Source of the DNA: Heterocephalus glaber
Taxonomy: Eukaryota > Chordata > Mammalia > Rodentia > Bathyergidae
Direction: 5' to 3'
Length of the DNA stretch: 64,000 nucleotides
Assembly: GCF_000247695.1 (NCBI RefSeq)
Contig: NW_004624778.1
Span: forward strand, 8,745,157 to 8,809,156
Made by a program: the position numbers and the translations under genes
The notes under the pieces: generated by a model
What the model was told of the DNA's origin: nothing
Databases searched by the model: none
The model's input: only the letters and a program-made list of their open reading frames with translations
In this document: in pieces, positions 36,841 to 50,090 of the stretch
Position numbering within the stretch: the stretch's first letter is position 1
How the letters are laid out: each line of letters opens with the position of its first letter

Positions 36841-39800
36841 AATGTCAGCTGTGAGCCGATGGCCATCTGAAGTTGTGTTTTGGTTGGCCTACACAGGGTT
36901 ATAAATTTTTAAAAATTAATCAGCATCTTTATCACAAGTTTTACATAGTAATCAAGACTTCTGCCTTTTTGAAACACATACTCCCTGGTATCTTTGTGCT
37001 CAGATTCCTAATTGGCAGGAAATGGTTGGAACAAAAGAACATTTGCCCCGTTGGGTGAAAAATATTAACATACTCTCCCTCCTCCATGTTGGACTAGATC
37101 ATATTCCTAAACAACTTCTCTCAGTAATCTGGTGGAATATCCCTCATCTGAAATGCTTGGAAACAGAAGTATTTTGGATTTTGAATTTTATTCAGACTTT
37201 AGAATAATTCCAGTTACATAATGAAATTTCTATAGTGGCTATGGCTTCCCATAGGAAGTCAATGAAGGTGTTTGAACTGAAACAAAACAATATGCAAAAA
37301 CACTTAGTCCAGCAGAAATATGTGGGCAATCTGTAATACAAGTTCTTTTATTTCATTATGGATTGGAAATGGCTTGGAGATTGTGAAATTGAGGAGATTT
37401 TAGCACTTCTATGTAATCAGTAGTAGAAAATTGACATGGAAATGCAGGTTTTCCAAGTCTTTACCCTTCTGTCTTCTTTGCTTTCCTAAGGAAATATCAT
37501 ATGCAACTGGGATTCAAAAAAGGTAGCTCTTGCTTGAATTGTGAGCCCACAACTTTGAAGAGGCCTGCCCTTGGGAAAATTACTTTGTCTCTGAAGGCTT
37601 GGTTTTCATCTCTGTCCCAAAGGGATGCTAAAGTTGTCAAGTGGTTGCTACCGCATGTGAAATATTGTACCTTACTCTATAGATTTTCCAAAATAGTTAA
37701 TTCCTTTCATTTTCTCTTGAGGGCCAAAGGATACATTCCACTTATACAGCATGGTCTAAAGTAGGATACAAAGCATTAGATGGGACAGAAAAAATATTTG
37801 TTGAGTAAGTAAATTTAAACTACCCATATTTCCACTAGCAGCAAAGAAAAGTATTTTTTATTCCCTGGATGCCTTAAATTTATCTGTTCTTTTAATGTCC
37901 ACTGGAACGAAGTCTGTTAGTCTCTTTTATGAAGTTTGGTTTTGAAGGGGACACAAGGAAAGAGCCTCACTGCTTTGCATCGTTCTTAGAATTTCTCACC
38001 TGTTGAAGAAACCACTTGTTCAGGAATTTTGATTCCTTGGAACTTACTTCTTTAAACTAAGAGACATTAGATAGCCCTAAGGCAACATGAACTGATACAA
38101 CCAAGGGACAGTTTGAAAGACAGAAAGTGCTGATGAATGGGATGTGAATTTTGCAATGCTTCCAGCAAGGTGTGTGAACTTTCTGTGTGGCCTGGATCCT
38201 GGGCTTTCCCCAGAAAGTTAACAGAACTCACAGTGAAATAGAGGAAGCCTACTATTACCTTTCAGGGGATCAGATCTGCCTTCTAGGCAGTGACACTGGG
38301 TACAATTTCTTTGCTCAAAAATACTCCTCCAAATGACCTTCTTGTCCTGCAATGCCTGAAGATACTTTGAGAGGACTTCTAGTGTTTTGAAATCCAGTGT
38401 TGTTCATTACTAAGTACCCACAACCCTGGCCTTTGTCTCACACAAGTTGCCAGAGTTAAGTGATTTGAGCTTTACATATGGAAAGTTCATTTTGTTGTGT
38501 AATTAATGGGAAGCAGACTTTGGAAGCTGATGATCCAGGACCTTATTTATATGAGAGCATATGTCTGTGTTTTGTTTATGACTCACCCTCTTACTCCATG
38601 CATCGTAACTTGCGTTTGTTTACACTAACTTTTCCTAGAATCTGAGCCACATGGTATAGGAGCCAATAATTTATAGTCTGCTAATGGGAAAGATGATGAA
38701 TGAGCTTTTTCCTCTCAAATTGTCAAATCTTAAATTGAGGAAAAATTATTTGCTGCATTAAGTCTGTCCAAGCTTATATTTGAAAAAGAAAAAAGTTAAA
38801 GCAATAACTTATTTTCAAAAAACTACTGGTATAGTGCTTAGAATATGAATGTATAACAACTTGCCAAGAGAGCATTTGACCACTCCCCACCATAAACCAT
38901 TATAATTTGGATCCAAATGTTTGACAATGAAAAGATCATTCATGGTGGAGGCTATGTGTGTGTGTTGGGGCAAGGAGTTGTACCAGAAATCTCTGAGCCT
39001 TACCAATATTTCTGGGACCTAAAGCTGCTCTAAAAATAGTTTTTTCAAAAAGCACATTCACTCCCACCATAGAGATATATATAGACAGACATTCAAACAT
39101 ACAAATATAGTTACATATGTATATCTGTGTAGGTTTTTTGTGTGTAAGTTTTTATTTTTAGAGAATTATTCTATGTATATGTGTGGCTTTTCCTGGGGAC
39201 CCCATGTCTATAACTTTACATGTTCAAGCTGATTTTCTTAGTGGTTCCTAATAAGTTCCAAAGTTGTTTTTGTTCATGTTTTAGTCATTGAAACACCACT
39301 TCTCCCATGGAACATTTTGGATATTAGTCTAAATTTCACAGTGCTTTTAGTTATAGCTTAGAGGATTGAACAGTAAATGGTGCCCTAAGAAAAGTAGGAG
39401 ATAGCTAAAATACGTGAGGACATAATTTAATTTTCTGTGACTTGGATCTCCTTCAAAAAATCTTTTCATGTTCCACACCTAGACTTTACAGAACAGTTAA
39501 GTGGTAGTTTACATCAAGTCACATAGAAAGATTTCAATTCAAGGAAGTCAGCTGAGTCAAGAATTCAGTGTTCAACACAGTGTGTGAAACAAAGTGAAAC
39601 TCCATCCATATTTATTCCAAGAATGATTAAGATGTGACCCTGGTTTTGTAGCAAAGCAGAATCCCAGATAGAAAGAACATACAGATTAGTCCCAGGATCC
39701 TAATACAGCACAGACTAAGTGAAGTGCTTTCGGAGAGATACCAGCAATATAATAGGAGCAGAAGGACTAATGTGGAAATGGGAGTCAATGCACAGCTTTT

Positions 39801-42800
39801 AGGAAAAAGACTTACGTGGCATTGTAAAGAATAGGGACAATTATTAAGATCTAAGTTATTAATAAAAAAAACTTCTAAAACTGAACTATCAACTGAATTT
39901 CAGTGGAAATTTGAAAGGGCTAGAAGTACACCAAGTATTATTTTGCCTTAGGTCTTTTTTCCCACACTAGTTGCCTCTGGATAAAAGAAAGATGCAAGAC
40001 TTTCCTCTCTCCAACATCAGATGCAATATCCTGTTTGATACTGGCAGAAATAATAGAATTGGGCACACACCTGTTGGCAATGCAAAGTTATTGTTTCTGG
40101 GGTACATCTATCATCTACTAAGCAGACAGAGACACAACAATATATGAAAGTCTAAAACAGTGTATATAATTTCTTATTGTTTTAATGAAGAATACAAGTA
40201 TATTTTATTGTGTAAATTGACATTTTTTTCTTAGAAAGCTTCAATAAAAAGCAAAACAATAGCATCTACTTGAGTCACTTTAATCAAGACCAGAAGTTAA
40301 AGGGACAGAATTAACTTTGAGTGTATTTAAACCCTTTGAGAATTCCTAAAACTCTGAGCACTCTTTGAAAAAACAAAGTGAAGATCTAAAACTTTCACAA
40401 CAGACTAGAACACTGGAATAAAACCAATAAAATTAAATTTTTCAGATTTAAATGGAAGGCTTGCATTTAAACTAAAAACCCAATTCCACATAGCAGTCGC
40501 TAGATTTGATGGCAGTTTATATGAAAGCATTTAAAGGACCTAATTTAGCCTCCATTTAATATGAGCCAATAGTGTAATGTTGTAGAAAAATCCAGGCTGT
40601 TTTGAAAATGTAGTTCTTCATTAATATAAATACTGTGACTTCTGATCACAGAAATTAATCAACTTGATTTTTCTGCACTAAATACTTCATACCTGGAAAA
40701 TCAGTTAAATTGTAGGCACCAAAATTTAAGATCAGCTTTAGCAGATGATAAACTCTCCAGATGAAGGTGATCAAAACGGAATAGACGATAGAGTTCACTT
40801 CATAGGAAACACAGATGAAGGATTTGAGCATTTCTTACTTACAAGCGCGAAGACTTTGTATATGACTTTTTACAGATCATATTTATACAGAAGTAAGGAC
40901 CCTTCAAAGAAATGAAGAGATCTTTCTGGAGGTATAGAACTGAGGGGTAAAAAAGTTAAGACTAGAGTTTCATTCTTCTAATGTCTTGTAAATATATATC
41001 TTATCAGGTTATAACAGTGAGACTGAGTATTTCATTTAAAAAATGCAGTTATTATCAAGGCCCAAAAGAAAACAAAGAATAGATACCTGTCATTTCCGAA
41101 ATTCTAGCATAGCCTAGAAGGATTTATTTCACCTGAGCCTACATATTTAAAGTTTAGAAGGTCTTTTGAGATCATGTTGGTATATGATTCTTTATTCTTC
41201 CCTATATTTTCTTTTTCAAAATTTAGAAGAAAGAAAATCTCACAATCAGGTAAGCATTTGCATGTGTAATGGGGTGTTACATAAGGGATATTTATGGTTA
41301 AGGATAAAGCTATACCAGACTTGAGAAGAAAGAGAAAAGAAATATAAAGATCCCTTTGAGAGGGTGAGCCCACCCCCACTGTGTGCCACCTGGCATACTG
41401 TGAGACTTAACAGATGTAGCTCAAATGCTTTGGCATTAACTTCATTTCTATCCAGCCTTCCTTGTTGTCTATAGTCAGTGTGCTGGAGCTTAATGCACAT
41501 CGCAGCAAACAAAAGCCGTAATTGATTATAACACAGTAGGGCTAAATGGCCTTTGTATTCCCCAGTTTACCACTATTGCTACTTCTAATCCACTCCCTAA
41601 CAAAAATTTAGACAACAGCTCTGACCCTACTAAAAATTAAGACTGAAAGGATGCCTTTGTTGATATTATCTTGGACAATCCCAAAATGAATTATACAGCA
41701 GATTGGTGAATAAGGAGCTATAATTTCTTTTGCTTGTTTTCTGAGCTCCTCCTTCACCCAAGTTTCTCAGGCCTGCCAAAATCCAATTCCCTTCTGTAGG
41801 GGTTCTTCTACCAACTCTGCAATTTCCTTATTAGATTCAGGTTCTCTCTCATGATCCCACTACTGTTTTTATCTGTCCAAAGCCACAGGTGGTTTGTCCA
41901 ATAACCAGGCTCATGAGTGAAGGGCATTTTGCATGGCCAAAGAAATCAAGGGTTCTGAAAATTTAGGGACCACTACCTCAATTGCCTAATCCAGTAAAGG
42001 ATGTCAGCATCAAGTTTCATCCTAGAAGCTCTCCATGGGTATAGGGCTCTTCTGACTACTATGGAATTCCCTGTAATTAAATTTAATAGTGTTCCAGGAA
42101 TGTAAAAATTAATGTTATGTAGATGTGATCTCTAGGAGTTTACAATCTAATCCAGCAGGAAATATTAATCAGGTACCTACTATGGGACAGAAGCTGTGCT
42201 CTCTGTTTTGAGAGGTATAAAGAACAACACGTCTGTCTGTCTGCAAGAAATTTTAACGCTTCTTAGCCCTGAGCTCATAGAAAATTAAGATCTTCTAGGA
42301 TTAAAGGCTAGCTAAGTAAATGTCTTCAGGAGTTTTAAAAAAAAAGAACAGAAAACTTTAAGGCTGTAGACTCCAATTTTTTTTTGATCCTGTAATGCTG
42401 TGAGTAGCATAATTTTAGATGGATATCCCATGTAAGTACATAGAGTACATGCACTCTTTTAAAGCATAAATCTTAAAAGAATGTCATAAACATGAAATAA
42501 CTTATATTCTTAAGATAATTTAAATTTGTATTTATTATTCATGAATCAAATATTTTTTCAGCCATTAATGTTTTAAGGAGGCCAAGTGATTGAGTTTGCA
42601 TACATATCTTTCAAATTTTTGTTCAGTTTAAACACTTGCAATAAAGTAAAGTTCAGATTCTGAATTCAGTTTTTTTTACCACTTGTTGTTAGTGGATATT
42701 GTAGATCAAAAGTGTATTTTACGTGGATATAGAGAAGAAAGTACATTATTGACTGTGCTTTGATCTTAATATTTTAAAAATGTCATCCATCAGTTAAACA

Positions 42801-45800
42801 AGGTTGTTGCTAAATGTGGCTAATGATCTTCTCTATTAACAACTAAATGGTCTTGCAAATCAGAAGGCATTCTGTTTTTATTTTTTTGAGTAAATCAAAT
42901 CTCTGAACATCTTCATTTGGTAGTTAGGTATATGAATTTTTTTAATTTGCAGAATTTAGAGGATTTTATAGGATATAATATATAATTTTCAGTAACAAAA
43001 TTCCGAACAATGGAAACAATTCCAATCAGTTACCAAAAATTCACTTTTCATAGCACAAGCCTTTTTCCTAAAGCAATTATTTTCTCACCCACTTTACCCC
43101 AATGGGGCATTAAATATTTTGTGTTCTAACAACTACTAGGTGATGTTACTAGCAGCTCCATGGATGGCAGTGAAAAGGTGAGAACATTTACAACCCTTGA
43201 CTTTTTGCACCAAAAAATTGTTAATTTCATATTTGAAAATGGTAATTCTTTTATAAACTTTGCCGAGATAACAGAATTCCATGGGATATATAAAATATTT
43301 CATGGATAATCTTCATCTCATTATAAAGTATTTTGATTTTTTCTATTTAGAAGTCTTGCTTTTCTAAGATTAACTATAGTGTGACCTTCTATAGCCTTTA
43401 ATTAAGACATTGACAATACCCTGAAAGCAACACTCTGATGAAATGCCAAGTCCACCAACCCCTTGCATACATGTGACCTTCCTTTCTCTCAAGAACTTAT
43501 GCCCAAATGTGACAGGTGACCCATCATCTGATGTGCAGGTCAAGTAAAAACATCACTCTCTTCCCATATATAAATTACTGGAGTGCTTAATTTAGTTCTT
43601 ATGCTTTAGATACAATATAAATAATGTAAATACAAATAATTAATGTGTTCTTCCTGCAACCAAATAAATAACGTTGCTTACTCTTGGGAGCAATATGCAT
43701 CCCACTTGGGAAGCTGGGAAGGCAGAGAGGGAGTGAGCAGTGGGAGAGATTGCAGAGGCAAGGGAGCACAAGGCAAGTTTCTAAAGACATAACACCTTTT
43801 ATGCTTCCAGGAAGATCTAAGGAGATGCTTAAGAGCAAATACCATTTGGTGACCTTTCCCACTTCAGAGGTCACACATGTAAACTTGCTCACACCTGTGC
43901 ACCCACTGCCTCACCTCTCCATCAGCCAAACTACCTACCTCAACTCCTACCTTGTCTCAAGAGAAATGTGAAATAAGAGCAGAACAAAGACTAGGGTCCT
44001 GCAAGCTATTGCAGCTGAGATAGGATGCTCTTTCTTAACCCCTAGGAAGAAGCTATTGTTTGAATAGTCAGGTAGTCATTATTCTTTAAACAAGCTAGTC
44101 ACATTTGCAAAGAAACCTCCAAGTATACTAAGACAACCGAAAGAAACAGAATGGAAACACTGCCCTATCATGACAAATCCCCCACATCTGCTAACTCTTA
44201 ATTGTAAATTACTGCTGTACATGTGGAGAGCAGTGCTTGCACTTGTATTGACAACCAGCAGCCAGTCAGATGTCCCCTACCTTGCAGGGGCCCTACCAAC
44301 AGAGACAACTTGTCATCCTGTTCAAAAGAGCTTTTAAGACCAGGACTGTGGAAGGTTAATTTAAATTCACAGGATGCAAGAAGAACATTTACATACCAAG
44401 GCAGCTTGCCTTATACTTCCTATTTTAAAAAAAGCAGCATTAGGAGAATAAAAGACCATTGCTGAGTCAAATCCAAATACAAAGTACATAAAAAATGAAC
44501 AATTTACATTGGAAAACAATGAGACAATTGAATTTGCTCGAGACTGTATTTGCTGACCACATAGGACATGTCAGACCACATACTGCTATATGAATGGGCC
44601 TAAGGTGGACACTCTGAAAGTCTGGAGAAAGAGGTGGCCTTTGCTTGTGAAGAATTTTCTAACATATATCGACACACTAAGCAATTTACACTGCAGCTCT
44701 CTGTACTGACTGAGGCAGATGGTGCCCCAACTCTCTCCACCCTCCTCAGCCCCAGACCGCAGAACCTTCTCAACACCTCCCCACCTATCCTTAGGGACAT
44801 TCAAGCAGCAAGAAAATTTCTAAGGAGTCCAAAAATAAATCTCTTTTCCCCCCAACACACCCAGATCTTTTTTGTAAAGCTTCAAAAATCTCTTGCACAT
44901 GAACGAAGTACAGTCTACTCACATTAGCACCAGTTTTTGGGAAAACGTCTGTGTGTAACTCAGTCTCGTTAGCCCTTAGCTTGACTCACAGTGCCTATAC
45001 TACATGTGTAAGCATGGGTACAAAAAGCATTGTTAAACCCATTCTTTGAGTATCGTAAAAGATGTGGCAAAGTCAACAGGATGCTGATGAGCCAATCCTC
45101 TGATAAAGGGAGTGAAAAGACAGTCTAGATCTGGACCAAAACCAGCTCAGCCCTTTGGGTGGCAATTTTAAGGGTCTAGAACACCATTTGTATTGCAGAG
45201 TTATGAAGAAATGAACTTGTATTTTGCCTTGGACACTCATAATTACTCTTTAAATCTAACAAAAAGTAGGCATGATATAGGACTATTATAGGAAAGAGAA
45301 CAAATATGGAATCAATCTTGCAGCAAGAGCCCAGAAATTGCTGTCCAATAATGAAACAAATTGAAGAGAGAAAATCTGTAAACATTTAGAAAGACAGTGA
45401 AATCATAAGCAATAAGGAGAAAGATTTGTGAATATAAAACTCTGCCAAGTACAAAGTCCTCTTCTCCCCTCCATAGTAGGATTTCAAAATTATTAGATGA
45501 AATAAATGTTTTTGAAAGCCACCCCACATTTGGGAAAAGGAGCTGATAATGAGCATAGGAAAGAATTATAGCAGTTTTTAAACCAAGAAGGGAACTTGGA
45601 GAACAGCTAGTCCATTCATCTCCTGCGCTAGATGAAGAGAGACTCAGGGGGCCAAGATGTTCATCCACCTTCATTTCCAGCTCCCCATCTGCAAAGACAT
45701 TTCTATTATGCTACACTCTGTTATTGTTTGAACACAGGAATAATGACTCTGAACTGAAATTGTAGATAATAAACATTAGGACAAAACAAAATTCAGATGG

Positions 45801-46139
45801 TCAGTAGATGTAAAAAAAACCACAAAAGGAAGGAAGAAGGATACTAAACTTGTAGCACCTGATGCCATCAGTGGAGCTTGGCTCATGATGCATGTTTATG
45901 CAGTTGGTCATAGCATAAAACCCAGAGAACTCATTCATTCTCCCATGTTATTAGGGAGGTAACAAGCAGCAGGGGCCTTCCTGGGAAAAGATGAATCCAT
46001 GGTCAGTCTCCCATGAGCATATCTCTTACCCATCCACAGGTATAAAGGTGAAATAGAAGCCCAAAGGGAAAAATCAGAGCTCCCTCCAGTCCTGAGATTC
46101 CACAAAATATTTCCTTTTTGCCATTTACAATTCATAATC
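36841..46139. other. Long repeat-poor AT-rich intron
   Basis: Over 9 kb with hardly any recognisable SINE or LTR; at most a weak MIR near 37530-37700. Open frames are short and unremarkable. Such repeat-poor intron is often kept for regulatory reasons, but it may also hold repeats too old to recognise by eye. Confidence 0.5.
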
Positions 46140-46440
46140 TTTAACTACCTTGTGTTATGGCAAAGTAGGCTGAATAGCATTAATAAACCTCATGTACTCA
46201 TTGCTCACTTCAACAATATAAACCAATGATCAGTCTTGTATCTTCCAATGCAGGTATCTTCCTCCTCTCTTCCTATTTCGAAGCCCATCTCAGATGTTTG
46301 CATATGATTTCATCTATATTTTAGCATGCATTTCGGCAATAAAGGTACTTAACAAAAACAGATGATCATAACGCAACAATCACACCTAAGAAAATTAACA
46401 GTAATTATATCATGAAATGCCCAGAGTTCATTTATCCCTG
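46140..46440 (-). mobile_element. Old L1 3'-region fragment
   Basis: CTCATGTACTCATTGCTCAC, TTCAACAATATAAACC, CACACCTAAGAAAATTAACAG and ATGCCCAGAGTTCA resemble antisense 3' UTR of old L1M-type LINEs. Highly diverged; orientation by resemblance only. Confidence 0.5.
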
Positions 46441-46485
46441 ATTTATTTTAACAGTTTGCTTAAACTGATTTCCAAATAAGGTCAT

Positions 46486-46570
46486 TTGGGGAGGGGGGTA
46501 CTGGGAATCAAACTTGGGACCTTGCACTTTCAAGGCAGGCGGCAGAACCACTGAGCTAAATCCCTGGCCC
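46486..46570 (-). mobile_element. ID-type SINE, minus strand
   Basis: Antisense ID element: GGTACTGGGAATCAAACTTG through CCACTGAGCTAAATCCCTGG. A short duplication AAGGTCAT lies at 46478-46485 and 46571-46578. The A tail is degraded. It forms an inverted pair with the copy at 46817. Confidence 0.88.
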
Positions 46571-46816
46571 AAGGTCATCTTATCTTTAATCTCTTTGTAA
46601 TTTACAGTTTCTTCCTCCACTCACCCTGTGATTTATTTGCCTGAGACACTGAACTGTTTACCTAGAGTTTCCCATGGTCACCATTTTATTGACTGAATCC
46701 CAGTAAGTCTTCTGTCCTCTGTATTTCGAACTGGTGCAGCCTAGAGCTGTGCTGCCTAATACAGTACTACTAGCTTCAGGTAGCTAATAAAACTAAATTA
46801 AATTAAAAATCCAGTC

Positions 46817-46908
46817 GCTGAGGGCCGGGGATTTAGCTCAGAGGTTTTGGGGCCTGCTGCGCAAGCGCAAGGACCCGAGTTCGATCCCTGGTACCAAAAA
46901 CAAAACAA
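46817..46908 (+). mobile_element. ID-type SINE, plus strand
   Basis: GGGCCGGGGATTTAGCTCAG head, GCGCAAGCGCAAGGACCCGAG, box B GTTCGATCC, and a CAAAACAAAA-type tail. A perfect 12-bp duplication AAAAATCCAGTC lies at 46805-46816 and 46909-46920. It is one of the best-preserved copies in the window. Confidence 0.93.
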
Positions 46909-47179
46909 AAAAATCCAGTCACATTTCAAGCGCTGAGGAGCCACATGTGGCTAGTGACTATAGTATGAGTACAGATAAAGAATATTTGCATCATTCCAGA
47001 AAGTTGTGGAAAGTTCTATTCCAGGGGGTTAACTTTCATAAGGTAGCTTTGGTAGGAAATAGATGTTAAAATCTCCTCCAAGTCTCACAGTTATAAATGA
47101 CACAGTGCCCCTGACAGTGTCATTTATAAGCACCACAACTGGACACTAAAAATGAAACAAAAATTAGAGGGATTAAAGG

Positions 47180-47600
47180 GATTCATGTGTTTTCAAGCTT
47201 ATGTAAGTGGTATACTTACAAATACTTTGGCAATTTTCTTTCTTATTCAACTCTTGTTTGGATGTACCCTATGGATATGTTTATATGTAGCTTATTCATT
47301 TTAATTAATTAACATACTACTCGCTATGTAGTTCAGGCTGGCCCTCAGCTCACACTATAGCCCTGGCTGGCCTTGAACTTGTGATAATCCTCCTGCTTCA
47401 GCCTCCCAAATGCTAGAATTACAAGTGTACTCCACTATGCCTGGCCCATACACTAATCTTTAAAGGATGTCCTTGTATGTCTTTTACCTCCTGTTATACA
47501 GAAGTAAAGGAGGCAATGTTGATTGCCCACTGTCTAAGATGATTTACCAGTTCATGTTCTCACTAATCTAGAAGAATTCCCAATTCTTATCTTTAACCTT
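47180..47600 (-). mobile_element. Old L1 fragment interrupted by B1
   Basis: ATTCAACTCTTGTTTGGATG and TTATATGTAGCTTATTCATT on the left of the B1, and GATGTCCTTGTATGTC with CCAGTTCATGTTCTCACTAA on the right, read as one antisense L1 3' region. B1 at 47321-47447 lies between the two parts, so the B1 is the younger insertion. Confidence 0.55.
47321..47447 (-). mobile_element. B1 SINE, minus strand
   Basis: Reverse complement of the rodent 7SL-derived B1. It shows GGCTGGCCTTGAACTTGTGA, TCCTCCTGCTTCAGCCTCCC and an end CACTATGCCTGGCCC. The internal 29-bp duplication typical of B1 is visible as two GGCTGGCC-containing blocks. Imperfect flanks CATACTACT / CATACACTA may be the target duplication. It is inserted in an older L1 fragment. 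Together with ID elements it identifies the genome as rodent. Confidence 0.9.
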
Positions 47601-47640
47601 ATGTAGTTTCAGATTTACTTTTTACCAGTATGGATCTATA

Positions 47641-49764
47641 GATTTCCCATAATAATAATAATACAAGCACATGAAGGGAACAGAATAGAAAGGGGAGCAC
47701 TGACAGCTCAATCTGTCATGTTTTGTTTCTTTAAAATGAGTCGGCAAATAGCACAGAGCATTAACATCTATTATTGTGAATGTTGAATGCAAAGGAGCTG
47801 ATCATGAGATTACCTAATAAGATGTTTTAGGGGAATTCATTTTGGAGTTTATTTTTTATTTATTGACATTTTATTCTAAAAGGAAAATGCTTGGCAGGAC
47901 AATCCATTGGTTATATACCCCCCCCATAACTTCCAGCTCATGGAGTATTTGAATCAAACTTTATGCAGTTAAATACTGTCAAGTAATTGATTTATTTTAT
48001 ATTTGTTGTGTATGTCAGCAAAATTATTTACTTTATATTTAGCATCCTTCATTGTATACCACATAGAATTTTCTTCTTCGGTGGGTGATGTAAACTAAAG
48101 ACAGGGCATACTGATAGTGGATTTTGCATTTGAAAAAAATGCTAGAAGTTTTGTGGAGTATTTCTGAGTAGTTTTCATTTACTTGTGAACTCTCTGGACA
48201 AGTTAAATTACTTGGCCCTCAAATGGAGGCCTGCTAACCCTTTGTGTCCCCATATTTGCATTAGTTGCTTTAAAAATCCAAACTCAAATTCTTTTAAAGG
48301 ATAGTACAATAAGGTAGCAATGATTAGTCTGATTTGTCTGTGCAAAAATAACTTTTAAATCCTCCCTATGTCCAAAGCTCCCTGCTAAGCCCAGGAAGGG
48401 AATAAAACCAGACAAAAATCAGTCCCTGCGTCTGAGAACTGATAACTAAGCACCCCCATTTTTAAAGACTAAGTACAAAAGTTTTATTTTTATAGTCAGA
48501 AGCTAACTCTGGCTTTGTTCTATTTTGATCTTTATAACTTATTTTAAAGATCGCTCAGTAGTTATTCATTGCTCAGTCAGTCTTGCCGACCTTTGGCCCA
48601 AAAGCAGGAACATTTTGACCTGGTCTATGCAGCTCATTGCTTCCCACTCCGTGAAGCTAGTGGCATAAATAACTTCAACTAAAACCCTCCTGGAGATCTG
48701 TGATGGCCACAGCATGAAGGGGGAATGTGGCAACAGGGAAAAGAATGAAGCAGGAGTGCCCAGGAATAAGTGAAAGTGGTATTCATCCTCTTGACTGTCT
48801 TTTTTTTCCTTCTCTCCCTTTAAGATACTGTTTTTCTACTACTAGATGAAAAAAAATGAGAGGGCACAACTAAGACCCTAATATAAAATATGTACCCCTC
48901 TAGGCCTACATCCTTTAAGTGAGGTTCTTTGGGGTTGAAGATTTAAGGTAAATTACAACAGCAAAGAATTCAGAGGGGGATACACTTCTCAAGTGTACAG
49001 GTGAGTGGAGGGAGGGAGTGGCCGTTGTGATGGAGGGGCAGTGTGCAGGGGTGTGTGGTTGCATCAGCTCACACAGAATTGTGCCTGCTCAGGATCACCG
49101 CAAGGAGAAAGGATGATCGAAAGGGTGAGAGACCGTCAGCGTCTTGAAGCCATTCACACTTTATGGTGTCTGAACTTCAAAACGAGGCAGTCCTGAAGGC
49201 CATTTTAGTGTCGGCAGTACAGGACTTCCTGAGAAGTTCGGCTCGTAAAATAAAAGCGCATCTGGCCAGCAGCACATGAAAAGAGCCCTTTGCAAACAAC
49301 AGTTCAGTAGAGGGAGTGAAAATGATTCCGAAACACCTGGCTGGTATTTCCCTTCAGGTTCCCAGAGGGTGAACTGGTTAAAAAAGTCTTGGTTAACGGA
49401 ACATCATCAGGCAAACTGACAGATTCAGAACACGGGGGCAGGGAGGGATGCTGAAAGCCAGTGCCAGCCCCACCAGTGTCCCAGGAAAGAAATCCTCCTC
49501 TCTTGTAAGTGGAGGAGGGCTAGGACAAAAGACTTCAGCTACATATGCTAGATCAACTGAAAGCATCTCTTCTGGTCCATGGTACACTTGTACAGTCAAG
49601 ATTACAAAATGTGGAAGGCTACATGCCACTTCATTCATCCAATGTCAGTGAAACGCTGTAATGCTAAAGTGAATAGGATCTAATGCCAAAGGGCTGAATG
49701 AAAACTTCTGTGATAAAGAAAAATAATGGAAAAGTTTATATTGTGTTTCTGCCATTGCTGCCAT
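47641..49764. other. Unassigned intron sequence
   Basis: An AATAATAATAATA run sits near 47650. Otherwise no gene or clear repeat. Confidence 0.6.
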
Positions 49765-49920
49765 TGTTTATGCCATTGCTCAGGGCAGGTCACCTCAACA
49801 GCCTGGGTCTGTTTCCACATCTTTAAAATGGGAACAAGAGTATCTCACATAATTGTGAGGACTGAAATACTGTAAATAGAAACGCTTTGTATACTTAACA
49901 GCTATCCAATCAAAATGTAT
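49765..49920 (+). mobile_element. MIR SINE, plus strand
   Basis: CAGGGCAGGTCACCTCAAC, GTTTCCACATCTTTAAAATGG and AATTGTGAGGACTGAAATAC follow the MIR middle and 3' part. It ends about 170 bp before the exon 6 acceptor. Confidence 0.7.
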
Positions 49921-50090
49921 TTTTATTATTCTTAATTTAATAAAGAAAAACGCTGGGTGCTGAGTCACATCCATAGCATAATTTTCCATGATTCTTATAG
50001 CCAAATAAAGCATCACTCGTCCTTGAAAGAGGGCGAGTTGTAGTCAGCCGGCCACCTGTGCTCAATTTCTTCTCTCTTCCCCTCCTGCAG

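Larger units (their letters stand above)
26694..50090 (+). other. SETBP1: SETBP1 intron 5
   Basis: Intron of 23,397 bp between two SETBP1 coding exons, with a GTGAGC donor at 26694 and a pyrimidine-rich CTCCTGCAG acceptor ending at 50090. It is a phase 1 intron: one codon base lies upstream and two downstream. From memory the human intron is of similar size. Contents are MIR and L2 relics, two MaLR LTR remnants, three ID SINEs, a B1 nested in L1, and long stretches without recognisable repeats that include candidate regulatory blocks. Confidence 0.93.

Noticed and set aside
43599..43971. Overlapping 95/97-codon frames on opposite strands
   Set aside because: No similarity to known proteins, no splice or promoter evidence, ordinary intron sequence.
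45312..45674. 120-codon minus-strand open frame
   Set aside because: No domain recognised; hydrophobic, AT-driven composition within SETBP1 intron.
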